Below the pieces are notes generated by a model. The model did not search any database, was not told the DNA's origin, and saw only the letters and a list, made by a program, of their open reading frames with translations. Of a stretch of DNA of 64,000 nucleotides, positions 7,213 through 16,325 are shown in pieces. The translations under genes and the position numbers were made by a program. Source of the DNA: Cohnella sp. OV330 (lineage in GTDB: Bacteria; Bacillota; Bacilli; Paenibacillales; Paenibacillaceae); NCBI RefSeq assembly GCF_900112065.1, contig NZ_FOKE01000001.1, positions 1 through 64,000 on the forward strand, read 5' to 3'. The first letter of the stretch is position 1. Each line of letters starts with the position of its first letter.

Positions 7213-8658
7213 TTATGAATTCTTCAAACGGTCCATGAGCAGTTTGTTGACGAGGCCCGGATTGGCCTTGCCCTTCGTCTCCTTCATGATCTGGCCGACG
7301 AGGAAGCCGATCGCCTTGTCCTTGCCACCGCGGAAATCTTCGACCGACTGCGGATTGGCCTCGACGATCCGGTCGACGATCGCCAAGATGGCGCCTTCGT
7401 CGCTGATCTGAACGAGCCCCTGCTCTTCAACGATTTGCTGCGGCAACTTGCCGGACTCCAGCATGGCCTTGAATACGGTCTTGGCGATCTTGGAGCTGAT
7501 CGTGCCCTTGGCGATGAGCTGAATCATCTCGCCTAGCCCTTGGCCCGTGATGGGCACCTGCTGGATCTCCAGATTGTTCGCGTTCAAGTAACCGAGCAGA
7601 TCGCCCATGATCCAGTTCGCCGACGCTTTGGCGTCGTCGGTATACTTCAGCGATTCCTCAAAGAAGTCGGCCAGCTTCATCGAGGACGTGATGACGCCGG
7701 CGTCGTAGGAAGGCAAGCCGTACCCCTGCGTATAGCGAGCCTGGCGCGCGTCCGGCAGCTCGGGAATTGAAGCGCGAACGCGATCCTTCCATTCCGCGTC
7801 GATCTGCACCCTTACGAGATCCGGATCAGGGAAATAACGGTAGTCGTGCGCTTCTTCCTTGGAGCGCATGCTGAACGTCTTGCCTTGCGATTCGTCCCAG
7901 CGGCGCGTCTCCTGTACGACCTTCCCGCCGCTGTCCAGCACGTCGGACTGGCGCATGACTTCGTACTCGAGGCCGCGCTGCACGCCGCGGAACGAATTCA
8001 TGTTCTTCAGCTCGGTACGCGTGCCGAACTTCTCCTGGCCCCAAGGCCGGATGCTGACGTTGGCGTCGCAGCGCAGGCTGCCTTCTTCCATCTTGACGTC
8101 GGACACGTCGCAATATTGCATGATCGCCTTCAGCTTTTCCAAATAGGCCTTGGCCTCTTCGGGGGAGCGGATGTCCGGCTCGGACACGATCTCGACGAGT
8201 GGCGTGCCGACGCGGTTGAGGTCGACGAGCGAGCCGAGGCCGCCGTCCATATGCGTCAGCTTGCCCGCATCCTCCTCCAAGTGAAGTCGGGTGATGCCGA
8301 TTCGCTTTGTCTGGCCGTTAACCTCGATGTCGATCCAGCCGTTAGAACCGATCGGCTCGTCGTACTGCGAGATCTGATAAGCCTTCGGCGAATCGGGATA
8401 AAAGTAGTTTTTTCGGTCGAACTTGCACCAGTCGGCGATCTCGCAGTTGATGGCCATGGCGGCCTTCATCGCGTATTCGACCGCCTGGCGGTTCAGAACG
8501 GGCAGCACGCCCGGATGGCCAAGGCACACGGGGCACGTATGGCTGTTGGGCGACGCCCCGAACGAGGTCTCGCAGCCGCAGAAGATCTTCGTCTTCGTGT
8601 GCAGCTCCACGTGCACTTCGAGGCCGACGACCGTCTCGTATGGGGATACGGTGGACAT
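7213..8658 (-). CDS. gatB: Asp/Glu-tRNA amidotransferase subunit B
   Basis: A 481-residue GatB of normal family length, the kinase subunit of GatCAB that phosphorylates Glu-tRNA(Gln) or Asp-tRNA(Asn) before transamidation. The N-terminal signature [18 protein letters not shown], the zinc cysteines ([17 protein letters not shown]) and [14 protein letters not shown] are intact. The C-terminal tail (about 410-481) is the YqeY-like tRNA-binding domain ending [15 protein letters not shown] with AGGAGG upstream. It is the last gene of the gatC-gatA-gatB operon, 18 bases after gatA. Presence of GatCAB implies that at least one of Asn-tRNA or Gln-tRNA is made indirectly. Confidence 0.97.
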   Translation of the reverse strand: MSTVSPYETVVGLEVHVELHTKTKIFCGCETSFGASPNSHTCPVCLGHPGVLPVLNRQAVEYAMKAAMAINCEIADWCKFDRKNYFYPDSPKAYQISQYDEPIGSNGWIDIEVNGQTKRIGITRLHLEEDAGKLTHMDGGLGSLVDLNRVGTPLVEIVSEPDIRSPEEAKAYLEKLKAIMQYCDVSDVKMEEGSLRCDANVSIRPWGQEKFGTRTELKNMNSFRGVQRGLEYEVMRQSDVLDSGGKVVQETRRWDESQGKTFSMRSKEEAHDYRYFPDPDLVRVQIDAEWKDRVRASIPELPDARQARYTQGYGLPSYDAGVITSSMKLADFFEESLKYTDDAKASANWIMGDLLGYLNANNLEIQQVPITGQGLGEMIQLIAKGTISSKIAKTVFKAMLESGKLPQQIVEEQGLVQISDEGAILAIVDRIVEANPQSVEDFRGGKDKAIGFLVGQIMKETKGKANPGLVNKLLMDRLKNS

Positions 8659-8676
8659 GAGTGGTAGTTCCTCCTA

Positions 8677-10128
8677 TTAGAGCGCCGGGCGCAGCTTGTG
8701 GAATTCGGTCATGCCTTCGAAGGCATGGGCCGCGCGCAGCACGGTCGATTCGTCGAACGGCTTGCCGATAATCTGAAGTCCGACTGGCAGGCCGTCCGCC
8801 AGACCGCAGGGCACGCTGATCGCCGGCACGCCTGCAAGGCTCACCGGGATGGTGCAAATATCGTTCAGGTACATCGTGAGCGGATCGCCGACCTGCTCGC
8901 CGATGCGGAACGCCGTCGTAGGCGCCGTCGGTCCTACGATAAGGTCGAAGCGCTCGAACGCCTGGTCGAAATCGCGCTTGATGAGCGTACGGACCTGCTG
9001 CGCCTTTTTATAGTAAGCATCGTAATAGCCGGAGCTGAGCGCGTAAGTGCCCAGCATGATCCGCCGCTTGACTTCGGGGCCGAAGCCCTCGCTTCGGGAC
9101 TTCTTGTAAAGGTCCAGAAGGTTGGCGGGATCTTCCGCTCGGACGCCGTATCGGACGCCGTCGAACCGCGCGAGGTTCGAGGATGCTTCGGACGAAGCCA
9201 GCAAATAATAAGTAGCGATCGCATAATCGGTATGCGGCAGGGACACTTCTTCCCATTCGGCGCCGAGGGATTCGAAAGTCTTGAGCGCCTCCATCACGCG
9301 CGCCTTGACCTGCGGATCGATGCCTTCGCCGAGGTATTCCTTGGCGACGCCGATACGCAGACCCTTGATGTCGCCGGTCAGCGCCGCCGTGTAATCGGGA
9401 ATCTCGACGTTCGCCGACGTCGTGTCGCGCTTGTCGTGACCCGCGATCGTCTGCAGGACGTAAGCCGAATCCTCGACGTTCTTGGTTAGCGGGCCGATCT
9501 GGTCGAGGGACGACGCGAAGGCGACGAGGCCGTAACGCGAGACAAGACCGTAAGTCGGCTTCAAGCCCACGATGCCGCAATAAGCCGCGGGTAGGCGAAT
9601 CGAGCCGCCGGTATCGGAGCCCAGGGAAAAATAAACTTGGCCGGCTGCGACGGACGCCGCCGAGCCGCCGCTTGAACCGCCGGGGACGCGCTCGGTGTCC
9701 CAAGGGTTGCGCGTCAACTGGAACGAAGAGTTCTCGTTAGAACCGCCCATGGCGAATTCGTCCATGTTCAGCTTGCCGATCGTGACGGACTGGGCAGCCT
9801 TCAGCTTCTCCACGACGGTCGCGTCGTAAATCGGGTCGTAGTTGGACAGAAATTGGCTCGCGCAAGTCGTGCGAAGACCTTCGGTGACGATGTTGTCTTT
9901 GATCCCTGCGGGCAAACCGTAAAGCAGCCCCCGCTCGGCCGCGCCCGATGCGTCCATGGCTTTGGCCTGGGCGAGCGCGCCTTCTTCGTTCAGCGTCAGA
10001 AAGGCGCCGATCTTCGCGTCCGTCTCGGAAATTCGGGCGACGGAAGCCTGAACGAGCTCCTGAACGGACAAGTCTCTATGATGAAGCCTGTCGTGCACTT
10101 CGGACAATCTCAGGTTAAACAGCGACAA
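8677..10128 (-). CDS. gatA: Asp/Glu-tRNA amidotransferase subunit A
   Basis: A 483-residue amidase-signature enzyme that releases ammonia from glutamine and passes it to GatB. The Ser-cisSer-Lys triad is present: Lys in [10 protein letters not shown], the GGSSGGSAA motif and the second serine in [10 protein letters not shown]. The glycine-rich signature region runs from about 150 to 185. Start is TTG at 10128 with GAGGAGG upstream; gatC ends 24 bases before it. Confidence 0.97.
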   Translation of the reverse strand: MSLFNLRLSEVHDRLHHRDLSVQELVQASVARISETDAKIGAFLTLNEEGALAQAKAMDASGAAERGLLYGLPAGIKDNIVTEGLRTTCASQFLSNYDPIYDATVVEKLKAAQSVTIGKLNMDEFAMGGSNENSSFQLTRNPWDTERVPGGSSGGSAASVAAGQVYFSLGSDTGGSIRLPAAYCGIVGLKPTYGLVSRYGLVAFASSLDQIGPLTKNVEDSAYVLQTIAGHDKRDTTSANVEIPDYTAALTGDIKGLRIGVAKEYLGEGIDPQVKARVMEALKTFESLGAEWEEVSLPHTDYAIATYYLLASSEASSNLARFDGVRYGVRAEDPANLLDLYKKSRSEGFGPEVKRRIMLGTYALSSGYYDAYYKKAQQVRTLIKRDFDQAFERFDLIVGPTAPTTAFRIGEQVGDPLTMYLNDICTIPVSLAGVPAISVPCGLADGLPVGLQIIGKPFDESTVLRAAHAFEGMTEFHKLRPAL

Positions 10129-10152
10129 TGCAGCTTCCTCCTCGGAGTTGTT

Positions 10153-10440
10153 CTATTCCAGTACGGCCGGAACCTTGAATTGATCGTCTTCGGCTTCCGG
10201 CGCGTTGCGGAGCACCTTTTCGATCGGCAAGGAAGCCTTCGGCGCGTCTTCGCGCATGACGTTCGACATCGGCAGCACGTGGCTCGTCGGTTCGACGCCG
10301 GCCGTGTCGAGTCCGTTCAGCTTTTCGGCATATTTAAGGATGGCGTTCAATTGTCCCGTAAATTGCTCTTTTTCATCTTCGGTAAGCGTCAAGCGCGCCA
10401 AATTGGCGACGTGTTCGACGTCCTTCGCGGTGATGCTCAT
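10153..10440 (-). CDS. gatC: Asp/Glu-tRNA amidotransferase subunit C
   Basis: A 95-residue GatC that wraps around and stabilises the GatA-GatB complex. Starts [17 protein letters not shown], the typical helix, and ends with [21 protein letters not shown], the conserved tail. ATG with AAGGAG eleven bases upstream. First gene of the operon, behind a consensus SigA promoter. No T-box is seen in the short leader. Confidence 0.96.
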   Translation of the reverse strand: MSITAKDVEHVANLARLTLTEDEKEQFTGQLNAILKYAEKLNGLDTAGVEPTSHVLPMSNVMREDAPKASLPIEKVLRNAPEAEDDQFKVPAVLE

Positions 10441-10485
10441 GGGCCGTTTCTCTCCTTTGCTTTCAGTACCCTTTCAATTCTCATT

Positions 10486-10514
10486 ATTATATCGGACATG
10501 CCGGGGGAACTCAA
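10486..10514 (-). promoter_or_regulatory. gatCAB promoter
   Basis: Minus-strand -35 TTGAGT (10509-10514), 17-base spacer, -10 TATAAT (10486-10491), about 45 bases upstream of gatC. Confidence 0.75.
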
Positions 10515-10633
10515 TGCGCGCAGGGCATTCCGAATTGTTTCATAAGGGCGATATTTGGGGAAATACTTAGATCGAATTGTCAGGGGTAGTCGGGTGTAAA
10601 CGCCATTTATAAAAAATCAGGGAGGTTGTCTTG

Positions 10634-11710
10634 ATGTTGACTCGTCAAGCCTTAGAACGGCAAGCGCCGCTGCGCGACAGCGGCTACGTCGAATTCAGAG
10701 CGGACAGGGACGCCGGCGCTGCCCGGACGTTGACGGAATTGCTCGGTCCTCCGGGGGAGGCCGGCTATTGGAGCATCCGGTACGATCACTACCAGCAGCT
10801 CCTGCAGATGCTTAACGCCGCCGACCGCAAGCTGACGGAAGCGGAGAAGCAATCGGTGGAATGCAGATTTTTCTTCGAAGAGCCGGCAGCGGCGGCGGAG
10901 CGGGATGAGAGCGACGGCTGGGTGCAAGCGGCGCGTCTGCTGACCGGATTCGGATCCCACCGCGTCGTCGATTATATCGCGAACCGTCGTTTTTCCAGTT
11001 ATATGCAACCGATCGTGCAATTAAGCGGCACGCCCATCGGTTACGAAATGCTGCTGCGTCCGCTGCCCGAGCAGCCGCCGTTCCGGCCGTCAGAGCTGTT
11101 CGAGGCCGCTCGCGAGGCAGGCCTTCACTCCTTTCTGGACCGCGAGGCGAGGAACAGCGCCATCCGGGTCGCTTCGCGCCAACTGCCTGCCGGCGTCAAG
11201 AAGTTCATCAATTTTCTGCCGTCTTCGATCTACCGCCCGGACCAATGCCTTCAGCAGACCTTTGAACGTATTATCATGAGCGGCATGGATCCGGCCGACT
11301 TCGTGTTCGAGGTCGTGGAAACGGAACGCCTGGACGACGTGAAGCACCTGAATAAGGTGTTCGCGGCATATCGCAACATGGGCATCCGTCTTGCCATGGA
11401 CGATCTGGGGGACGAATTCGCCACGGTCGAAGCGATGGAGCAGCTGCAGCCGGATTATATCAAGCTCGACCGCAAGTGGGTGACGGGCTGCGATGCCGAC
11501 GCGGACAAGCAGCGCCGGATCGAAGACGTGCTCGAGCGGGCGTCCCGATTCCATGGCGTCGTGCTGGCCGAAGGCGTCGAGCGCGAGGAAGAATGGCGCT
11601 ATCTGCGGGAAGCGGGCGTACCGCTCATGCAGGGATATCTGTTCGGCCGGCCCTCGCCCGTGCCGATGCCCGTCAGGTTCGAACGTACCGCTTCAACTGT
11701 CTCTGTCTGA
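10634..11710 (+). CDS. EAL domain protein (c-di-GMP phosphodiesterase or sensor)
   Basis: A 358-residue cytoplasmic protein. The first 105 residues are not recognised; about 115-350 form an EAL domain. Motifs: GYEMLLRP in place of the usual EALLR, NFLPSSIY, FEVVETE, AMDDLGDEFA, YIKLDR, VLAEGVE and QGYLFGRP. The metal and base residues (Glu, Asn, Glu, Asp-Asp, Lys, Glu, Gln) appear retained, so hydrolysis of c-di-GMP is possible; the Ala-to-Met change in the EAL triplet leaves some doubt. ATG at 10634 with GGGAGG eight bases upstream. A weak SigB-like site (GTTTCA, 15 bases, GGGAAA) lies at 10537-10563. It precedes ohr by 27 bases with no terminator between. Confidence 0.88.
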   Translation: MLTRQALERQAPLRDSGYVEFRADRDAGAARTLTELLGPPGEAGYWSIRYDHYQQLLQMLNAADRKLTEAEKQSVECRFFFEEPAAAAERDESDGWVQAARLLTGFGSHRVVDYIANRRFSSYMQPIVQLSGTPIGYEMLLRPLPEQPPFRPSELFEAAREAGLHSFLDREARNSAIRVASRQLPAGVKKFINFLPSSIYRPDQCLQQTFERIIMSGMDPADFVFEVVETERLDDVKHLNKVFAAYRNMGIRLAMDDLGDEFATVEAMEQLQPDYIKLDRKWVTGCDADADKQRRIEDVLERASRFHGVVLAEGVEREEEWRYLREAGVPLMQGYLFGRPSPVPMPVRFERTASTVSV

Positions 11711-11737
11711 ATCGATCATCAAAGGAGCGATGTGAAA

Positions 11738-12157
11738 ATGAACAAGATTTACACGGCGCAAGTGACCTCGAGAGGCGGCCGCGAAGGCTTCGTTAAATCG
11801 TCCGACGGCAAGCTGAACTTAAAGCTGTCCCAGCCGTCGGCTTCGGCCGACAGCGCGACGAACCCCGAGCAGCTGTTCGCAGCGGGTTATGCCGCCTGCT
11901 TTCACAGCGCGTTGAAGATGATCGCCAAAAACAAGGGCATCGAAACGGAAGGCTCGGAGGTAGCGGCCGAGGTGTCCTTATTCAAAGGGGATGCGGCGGA
12001 TTTTAGATTGTCCGTCACGCTTAACGTGTCCGTCCCCGGACTCGATGCCGGCCAAACGCAGCAGCTGGCCGAAGAGGCGCATCAAGTATGTCCTTATTCC
12101 AGGGCGACTCGCGGCGATATCGACGTCGAGGTCAAAACGGCCGCTCCGCAACGCTAA
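11738..12157 (+). CDS. ohr: Organic hydroperoxide resistance protein (OsmC/Ohr)
   Basis: A 139-residue thiol peroxidase that reduces organic hydroperoxides. Both catalytic cysteines are present, in AAGYAACFHSAL and HQVCPYSRATRG, plus the N-terminal SRGGREG that carries the active-site Arg region. The start is the ATG at 11738 with AGGAG ten bases upstream; a GTG six bases earlier is too close to the ribosome binding site. Probably in one transcript with the EAL gene. In B. subtilis one ohr paralogue answers to OhrR and another to SigB; no OhrR gene is seen here. Confidence 0.93.
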   Translation: MNKIYTAQVTSRGGREGFVKSSDGKLNLKLSQPSASADSATNPEQLFAAGYAACFHSALKMIAKNKGIETEGSEVAAEVSLFKGDAADFRLSVTLNVSVPGLDAGQTQQLAEEAHQVCPYSRATRGDIDVEVKTAAPQR

Positions 12158-12179
12158 TCCCCGCCGGCAGACAATAATA

Positions 12180-12223
12180 AAAAAGCTTCCGAATCCGCTT
12201 CAAAGCGGTCCGGAAGCTTTTTT
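12180..12223. terminator. Bidirectional terminator after ohr
   Basis: AAAAAGCTTCCG pairs with CGGAAGCTTTTTT, with an inner CCGCTT/AGCGG helix. It serves ohr (+) and the convergent gene ending at 12236 (-). Confidence 0.85.
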
Positions 12224-12235
12224 ATAGAGGAACGT

Positions 12236-12613
12236 TTATATCCACGCCTTCAAGTTGACCAGCCGGATGAACTCCTCGCGGCTCTGCACCTCGCGCGGCG
12301 TCTCCTCCTCGGTCTCTTCCAGCTCGCCGTTCATGATGCGCTTGAACAGCTCCGCATTGTGCGTCGCCAGCGCGTAATCGATGAGCGCCTCGCGGCCGAT
12401 CCGCTCCGCTTCGAGCTCGAGCAGCACTTCCTCCAGCTCGACGTCGGACGCGGGCACATAATATTGACGGTTCGCATTCGGAACCCGGATGATATAGTCG
12501 AAGGCGCTGTCGTTATTGCGGTCATAGGCGATGATATAGCCGTATTCGCCGACGGGCATATTCTGCTCGAAACGGTCGTTTACGATGATGATCTTCTCCC
12601 CCAGCTTCAGCAT
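12236..12613 (-). CDS. IDEAL-domain protein
   Basis: A 125-residue acidic protein. The N-terminal 65 residues form a small beta-rich domain (LKLGEKIIIVNDRF...GYIIAYDRN). Residues about 80-100, LIDYALATHNAELFKRIMN, match the IDEAL motif (I-D-x-A-L...D/N..LF..L), found in several small Bacillales proteins as a protein-interaction helix. The tail is very acidic (EETEEETPREVQS). Start is the ATG at 12613 with GGGAGGGAG seven bases upstream. Function unknown; an adaptor role is inference. Confidence 0.65.
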   Translation of the reverse strand: MLKLGEKIIIVNDRFEQNMPVGEYGYIIAYDRNNDSAFDYIIRVPNANRQYYVPASDVELEEVLLELEAERIGREALIDYALATHNAELFKRIMNGELEETEEETPREVQSREEFIRLVNLKAWI

Positions 12614-12711
12614 GCCGTTTCTCCCTCCCCTGATCAAGCGGACATAAATCGTAGCTGCTATCCTACTATCCTACTAGATAACGCGCCGATTGTCCAAGAG
12701 CAATAGACTTG

Positions 12712-13926
12712 TCAGGAGTGGAGAGGAAGACGGAATAGCCGCTCCGGCGACGCTGTCAGCGTTCGAAAGCCGTCGGCGGTAATGGCGTACGTGTTCTCGA
12801 TACCCACGACGCCGCGTCCGGGGAACGTGAACTTGGGCTCGATCGCGAGCACGACGCCCGGCTCGAGCGGATCGGCAAAGCCGCGGGCGAGAACGGGCCA
12901 TTCGTCGATCTCTAGACCGATGCCGTGGCCGAGGAATCGGACCTGATCCTCGCCGAAGCCCATGAAATGCGCGGCCAATCCTTCTTCGTCCGCCAACCGA
13001 AGCGCCTCCGCATACAGCGCTTCGGGGGACGCGCCGGGTCGCAGCAGGGACTCGACGTGCCTGAGGATTCGTACCGAGACGTCATATGCGCGCGATAGCT
13101 CCTCGTCCAGCTCGCCGATGACCGCCGTTCGGGTCTGGTCGATCGTATAGCCGTCGAGGCAGCAACCGATATCGAGCAGAATCGGCTCGCCGGCGCCGAT
13201 GGGCCGCCGGCTCGCGCTCTGCGGCGCCGCCGGCGTCAACCCTCTGCCGCCGGCGGGTCCGTCGAAGTAAGAGGGCTCGGCAGCCGCATCTCCCGCAGCG
13301 ACCATCCCCGTCATGATCTCTTGGTTGTAGCCGCGCATCCGCATAAGACCGATATGTCCGTGCCTGCGCATCTCGCTCTCGAGGATCGTCATGACCTCTA
13401 GCTCCGTCATGCCTTCGCGAATCCGGCCGAGCGCTACGTCGAGCGCGGCCGCGGCCGCTTGGGCCGCCGTCTCGATCAGCGCGATCTCGCCGGCCGACTT
13501 CACGGAGCGGACCCGCCTCATCATCGCTGAACCATCGCGCAGCTCCACATTCGGCGCCGCCTCCCGCAGCCGCAGAAAAGTTTGCGCCGGCAGCACGTCC
13601 AGGTCTGCGCCGACCGTCGGACGACGGCCGTCCGCGAACAGCTCCGGATAATCGCGGGCCAACGTGTCGCCGAACGAGCGAAACGAACCGAGCGGTACGG
13701 TCCTCGCCGCCGACTCCCGGATCGCCCGACTCAAGCTGCGGCGGACATAATAGGTCGGTTCGCCCTGCGCGGGAATAAACAAATAGCCGGTCTGCATCGA
13801 GCCCGACCAATAATACAATCCTACGTTCTGCGTAATCAAACAAGCTTGCAGGCCGCTTGCCGTCATCAGCCGTTGAAGACGGTGCCGTCTCTCCGCAAGC
13901 TCTTCCGCCGACCCAATCGCGTTCAA
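12712..13926 (-). CDS. M24 family metallopeptidase (Xaa-Pro peptidase type)
   Basis: A 404-residue two-domain protein. Residues 1-140 are a creatinase/prolidase N-terminal domain; about 150-400 are the pita-bread catalytic domain. Metal ligands are visible: Asp in ILLDIGCCLDGY, Asp in TIDQTRT, His in FLGHGIGLEIDE, Glu in LAIEPKFTFPG and Glu in VGIENTY, so it is probably active. The likely substrate is a peptide or dipeptide with proline in second position; related proteins act on other amides. TTG start at 13926 has AGGGGA eight bases upstream. Confidence 0.88.
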   Translation of the reverse strand: MNAIGSAEELAERRHRLQRLMTASGLQACLITQNVGLYYWSGSMQTGYLFIPAQGEPTYYVRRSLSRAIRESAARTVPLGSFRSFGDTLARDYPELFADGRRPTVGADLDVLPAQTFLRLREAAPNVELRDGSAMMRRVRSVKSAGEIALIETAAQAAAAALDVALGRIREGMTELEVMTILESEMRRHGHIGLMRMRGYNQEIMTGMVAAGDAAAEPSYFDGPAGGRGLTPAAPQSASRRPIGAGEPILLDIGCCLDGYTIDQTRTAVIGELDEELSRAYDVSVRILRHVESLLRPGASPEALYAEALRLADEEGLAAHFMGFGEDQVRFLGHGIGLEIDEWPVLARGFADPLEPGVVLAIEPKFTFPGRGVVGIENTYAITADGFRTLTASPERLFRLPLHS

Positions 13927-14056
13927 ATCGAATGTCCCCTATCGTATGCGCTTTTCCTTAGTTTATCACATACGGGCACGCTAACGATCGGTTTGAAGGA
14001 CTTGGCGGTATCGGATCGTTTCGCGATCCTGCAGCTCGGCATGATAAGATCGCGTT

Positions 14057-14542
14057 TCAAACGAATACCAGCTCGGCGGCGCCCTTCAAATCCCATTCGA
14101 TCGGGTCGATGATCCCGAATACGCGCGGGCAAGCGATGTGAACGATCATAACGACGCCGGGCCGGCGTAGCGTAACCTCATAATTGTAAGCCGCATTGCG
14201 ATACGTATAAGGAAAGGCGTAATGCTCGTTGATCACGGCGAATTCGACGATCTCGGGCGCCGTCTCCATCCACTCCCCCTCGAGGGGCGACAAATCGGCT
14301 GCGAGCCGCAAATTGGCTGCAAGATAGGCACGCGCAGTCGCTTCGGCTCGCGCGGAATCGATGGACACCGTGCCCGTTTCCAGCTTCAACTCGTCCAATT
14401 GCTGCGCTGCCGCATGCGCCGCTCGGTCGACGGCCCGCTTGCCTTCGTGCAAAGTACCCAGCGCCGTCTCCTCTTCGAGCTGCATCGCATGCAGCAGCCA
14501 CCAGACGACGATCATCAGGAAGCTGAAAAGTAGCTTGTGCAT
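14057..14542 (-). CDS. Short N-anchored protein, last gene of Tad-like operon
   Basis: A 161-residue protein of unknown function. Residues 4-20 are hydrophobic and begin at once after MHK, so it is membrane-anchored with the bulk outside. Residues about 22-75 are helical and Ala/Glu-rich, then a beta-rich part (VEFAVINEHYAFPYTYR, YNYEVTLRRPGVVMIVHIAC). The layout recalls TadE-like minor pilins or pseudopilins, but there is no class III prepilin cleavage site (G-x-x-x-x-E). It follows the 14563-14988 gene by 20 bases and shares its architecture. About 130 bases separate its stop from the next gene, with no clear terminator. Confidence 0.75.
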   Translation of the reverse strand: MHKLLFSFLMIVVWWLLHAMQLEEETALGTLHEGKRAVDRAAHAAAQQLDELKLETGTVSIDSARAEATARAYLAANLRLAADLSPLEGEWMETAPEIVEFAVINEHYAFPYTYRNAAYNYEVTLRRPGVVMIVHIACPRVFGIIDPIEWDLKGAAELVFV

Positions 14543-14562
14543 GGGCGATAGCCTCCCTTCGC

Positions 14563-14988
14563 CTAGGGTACGTGTTCGCTCATCTTCATGCCCGCGGCCG
14601 CCATCCGGGCCGTGCTTGAAGGCGGATCTACGCCGATCAGCCTGTCGATGTCCATCAGACCGTCGTACGGATATCGGATCACGAGCCGCAGACCGTCGCC
14701 TCGTTGAAGCGGCGCCGTCGAGTCCGTACCCGGCATGCCGCTAGTCGTCGTCACCTCGTATTCGAGAATCTCTGGCCTGAATCCGTATTCGGACAATCGC
14801 GTCCTGGAATCGACGATCATCGCCGCATCGATGTATCCGTACCGTCCGCTCGCTCCGACCTCCAGCATATAATCGACCTCTTGCTGCAGCAGCGACTGAC
14901 GAAGCACGACCACATGTTTGTAGACCGGAGAGAACATCAGCCAGCAGAACAATGTCGCGAACAGAACGAAGACAAGCAACTGCTTCAT
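14563..14988 (-). CDS. Short N-anchored protein of the Tad-like operon
   Basis: A 141-residue protein of unknown function with the same plan as its downstream neighbour: MKQ then a hydrophobic helix (LLVFVLFATLFCWLMF), a heptad-rich segment (HVVVLRQSLLQQEVDYML) and a beta-rich outer part (EILEYEVTTTSG...GLRLVIRYPYDG). The architecture suits a minor pilin/pseudopilin, though no prepilin peptidase site is visible. Its ATG overlaps the stop of the upstream 48-residue gene (ATGA), a sign of translational coupling. Confidence 0.75.
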   Translation of the reverse strand: MKQLLVFVLFATLFCWLMFSPVYKHVVVLRQSLLQQEVDYMLEVGASGRYGYIDAAMIVDSRTRLSEYGFRPEILEYEVTTTSGMPGTDSTAPLQRGDGLRLVIRYPYDGLMDIDRLIGVDPPSSTARMAAAGMKMSEHVP

Positions 14989-15131
14989 GGACTGATCCGG
15001 GCGATCGCGCCGGCCATTCCCGCGCCTGAATCGCGTATCTTAGCCTTGGTGCCCGTTTCCCCTCCAGCCACGTTATTATAGATGAGCGCGACGGTCAGGA
15101 TGAGCATCACGGTCATCAGCAGCTGTCTCAT
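14985..15131 (-). CDS. 48-residue single-helix peptide of the Tad-like operon (copy 2)
   Basis: A 48-residue peptide: MRQLLMTVMLILTVALIYNN followed by a polar tail with TGTKAKI. It is a paralogue of the 49-residue peptide encoded just upstream (shared pattern MRxxLxTVMxLxxVAL, then TGTxAxI). One transmembrane helix starts at residue 3; the rest is exposed. The size and copy number fit a structural pilin-like subunit, but the typical Flp leader and the Glu+5 are missing. The stop overlaps the next start by four bases. ATG at 15131 follows a GAGGAGTTCGCC-type ribosome binding site. Confidence 0.7.
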   Translation of the reverse strand: MRQLLMTVMLILTVALIYNNVAGGETGTKAKIRDSGAGMAGAIARISP

Positions 15132-15164
15132 GGCGAACTCCTCCTTGCCTCCGGACATGACTCC

Positions 15165-15314
15165 TTAAGGCTCCATCGATCCAAGCGTCGTATTAGCCGT
15201 CGTGCCGTGCGTCTCGATACGCGCTCTCGTCCCCGTCGTATCGTTCGCGACGATCCCGTTGAACATCAAGGCGACTACGATGAGCATCATGACGGTGATC
15301 AAAATATTCCGCAT
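15165..15314 (-). CDS. 49-residue single-helix peptide of the Tad-like operon (copy 1)
   Basis: A 49-residue peptide with a hydrophobic helix at residues 4-22 (ILITVMMLIVVALMFNGIV) and a Thr-rich polar tail including TTGTRARIETHGTTANTT. The ATG at 15314 has a near-perfect AAGGAGG ribosome binding site, the strongest in the operon, which suits a highly made subunit. It lies 54 bases downstream of the tadC-like gene and 33 bases upstream of its paralogue. No prepilin cleavage motif is visible. Confidence 0.72.
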   Translation of the reverse strand: MRNILITVMMLIVVALMFNGIVANDTTGTRARIETHGTTANTTLGSMEP

Positions 15315-15368
15315 TATGAAGCACCTCCTTTCCATTCGGCCGGATTGCCGCGCAACGCTTTGTTTGCG

Positions 15369-16262
15369 CTAGGGCTTCAACACTTCGAACAGCTTCTGAG
15401 ACTCCCGGACCCACGGGTACAGGAAGATTTGAAAGGTATAAAGAATCGGAAGCCCCGCCAGCACGAACAAAGCGTACGATGCCGTCTCCTTTCTCCCCGC
15501 CTTGGCGAGTTCGATGCTCGCCTTGTACTCGGCCAGCACGTCCCGGAGCATTCGGTATACTTCGTCGCTCTCGTGAAGGCGCATCGATCGCATCGTCTCG
15601 GCGAAGCTGTAACCCTCTGAGGTGCCCAGTCTCTCTTTGAAGCGAAGGAGCGCCTTGTCCGCGTCGTAGTACCATTCGTTCAGCAGCAGTTGAAAATCTC
15701 CGCGTATGATTCGGGTGTAAGGCATGCAGCGCATAAGCTTGCCGTGAAGGTGCATACGGGAGCCCATGTAATAAATCAACTGGTTCATGACGGCGATCAA
15801 TTCTCTGCGAATCCGATCGCATCGATAACGCTTGAACGAATCCAGCAAAGCCTTGTCGATGGCGAGGATGAATGCCGGCACCGCGATCACGGGCAATACC
15901 TTCCAGAGCATGACATCGGAAAACATGCCGAGCGTCCCGAAAGTCACCGCTGCACCGCCTGTTATGACGCAAACGAATATCAGGCTTCTCCTCGATGCTA
16001 AATAGACAGCCGGCTCGAGTCTGATGCCGCATCCGGCGAGCAGCAGTCGCCTTTCCTGCAAGGCTGTGCTGTCAGTACCGCAGCCCGCCGCCCGTAGCCA
16101 CCACTGCGGCGGTCCGCGCTTGCGCCAGTTGCCGAACGTGATCCGCCATCGCGGCTTTCGGTAAGTGACCGCGTGCAAAACGAATGCGACGCCGACGGCA
16201 CCCGCTATAAATTGGACCAGCCATAATACGGTCGAGTACAGGGTCTGACTCATTCCCGCCAA
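15369..16262 (-). CDS. TadC-like inner-membrane platform protein
   Basis: A 297-residue membrane protein of the type II secretion F superfamily. Helices at about 10-30, 88-110 and 115-135 and a final one near 265-285 (SYALFVLAGLPILYTFQIFLY) bracket a cytoplasmic helical domain (about 140-255), the usual T2SSF topology. It would form the membrane platform together with the TadB-like protein. TTG start at 16262 with GGGAGGTG upstream; an ATG three codons later is possible. It lies 63 bases after the tadB-like gene. Confidence 0.75.
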   Translation of the reverse strand: MAGMSQTLYSTVLWLVQFIAGAVGVAFVLHAVTYRKPRWRITFGNWRKRGPPQWWLRAAGCGTDSTALQERRLLLAGCGIRLEPAVYLASRRSLIFVCVITGGAAVTFGTLGMFSDVMLWKVLPVIAVPAFILAIDKALLDSFKRYRCDRIRRELIAVMNQLIYYMGSRMHLHGKLMRCMPYTRIIRGDFQLLLNEWYYDADKALLRFKERLGTSEGYSFAETMRSMRLHESDEVYRMLRDVLAEYKASIELAKAGRKETASYALFVLAGLPILYTFQIFLYPWVRESQKLFEVLKP

Positions 16263-16325
16263 CCGGGTTCACCTCCCATGCCAGACCGGAAAGCAGCGCT
16301 TTTGACGCACTGCTGCGCCGCGCCT

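Noticed and set aside
10441..10560. T-box leader before gatC
   Set aside because: Leader too short, no T-box sequence and no terminator.
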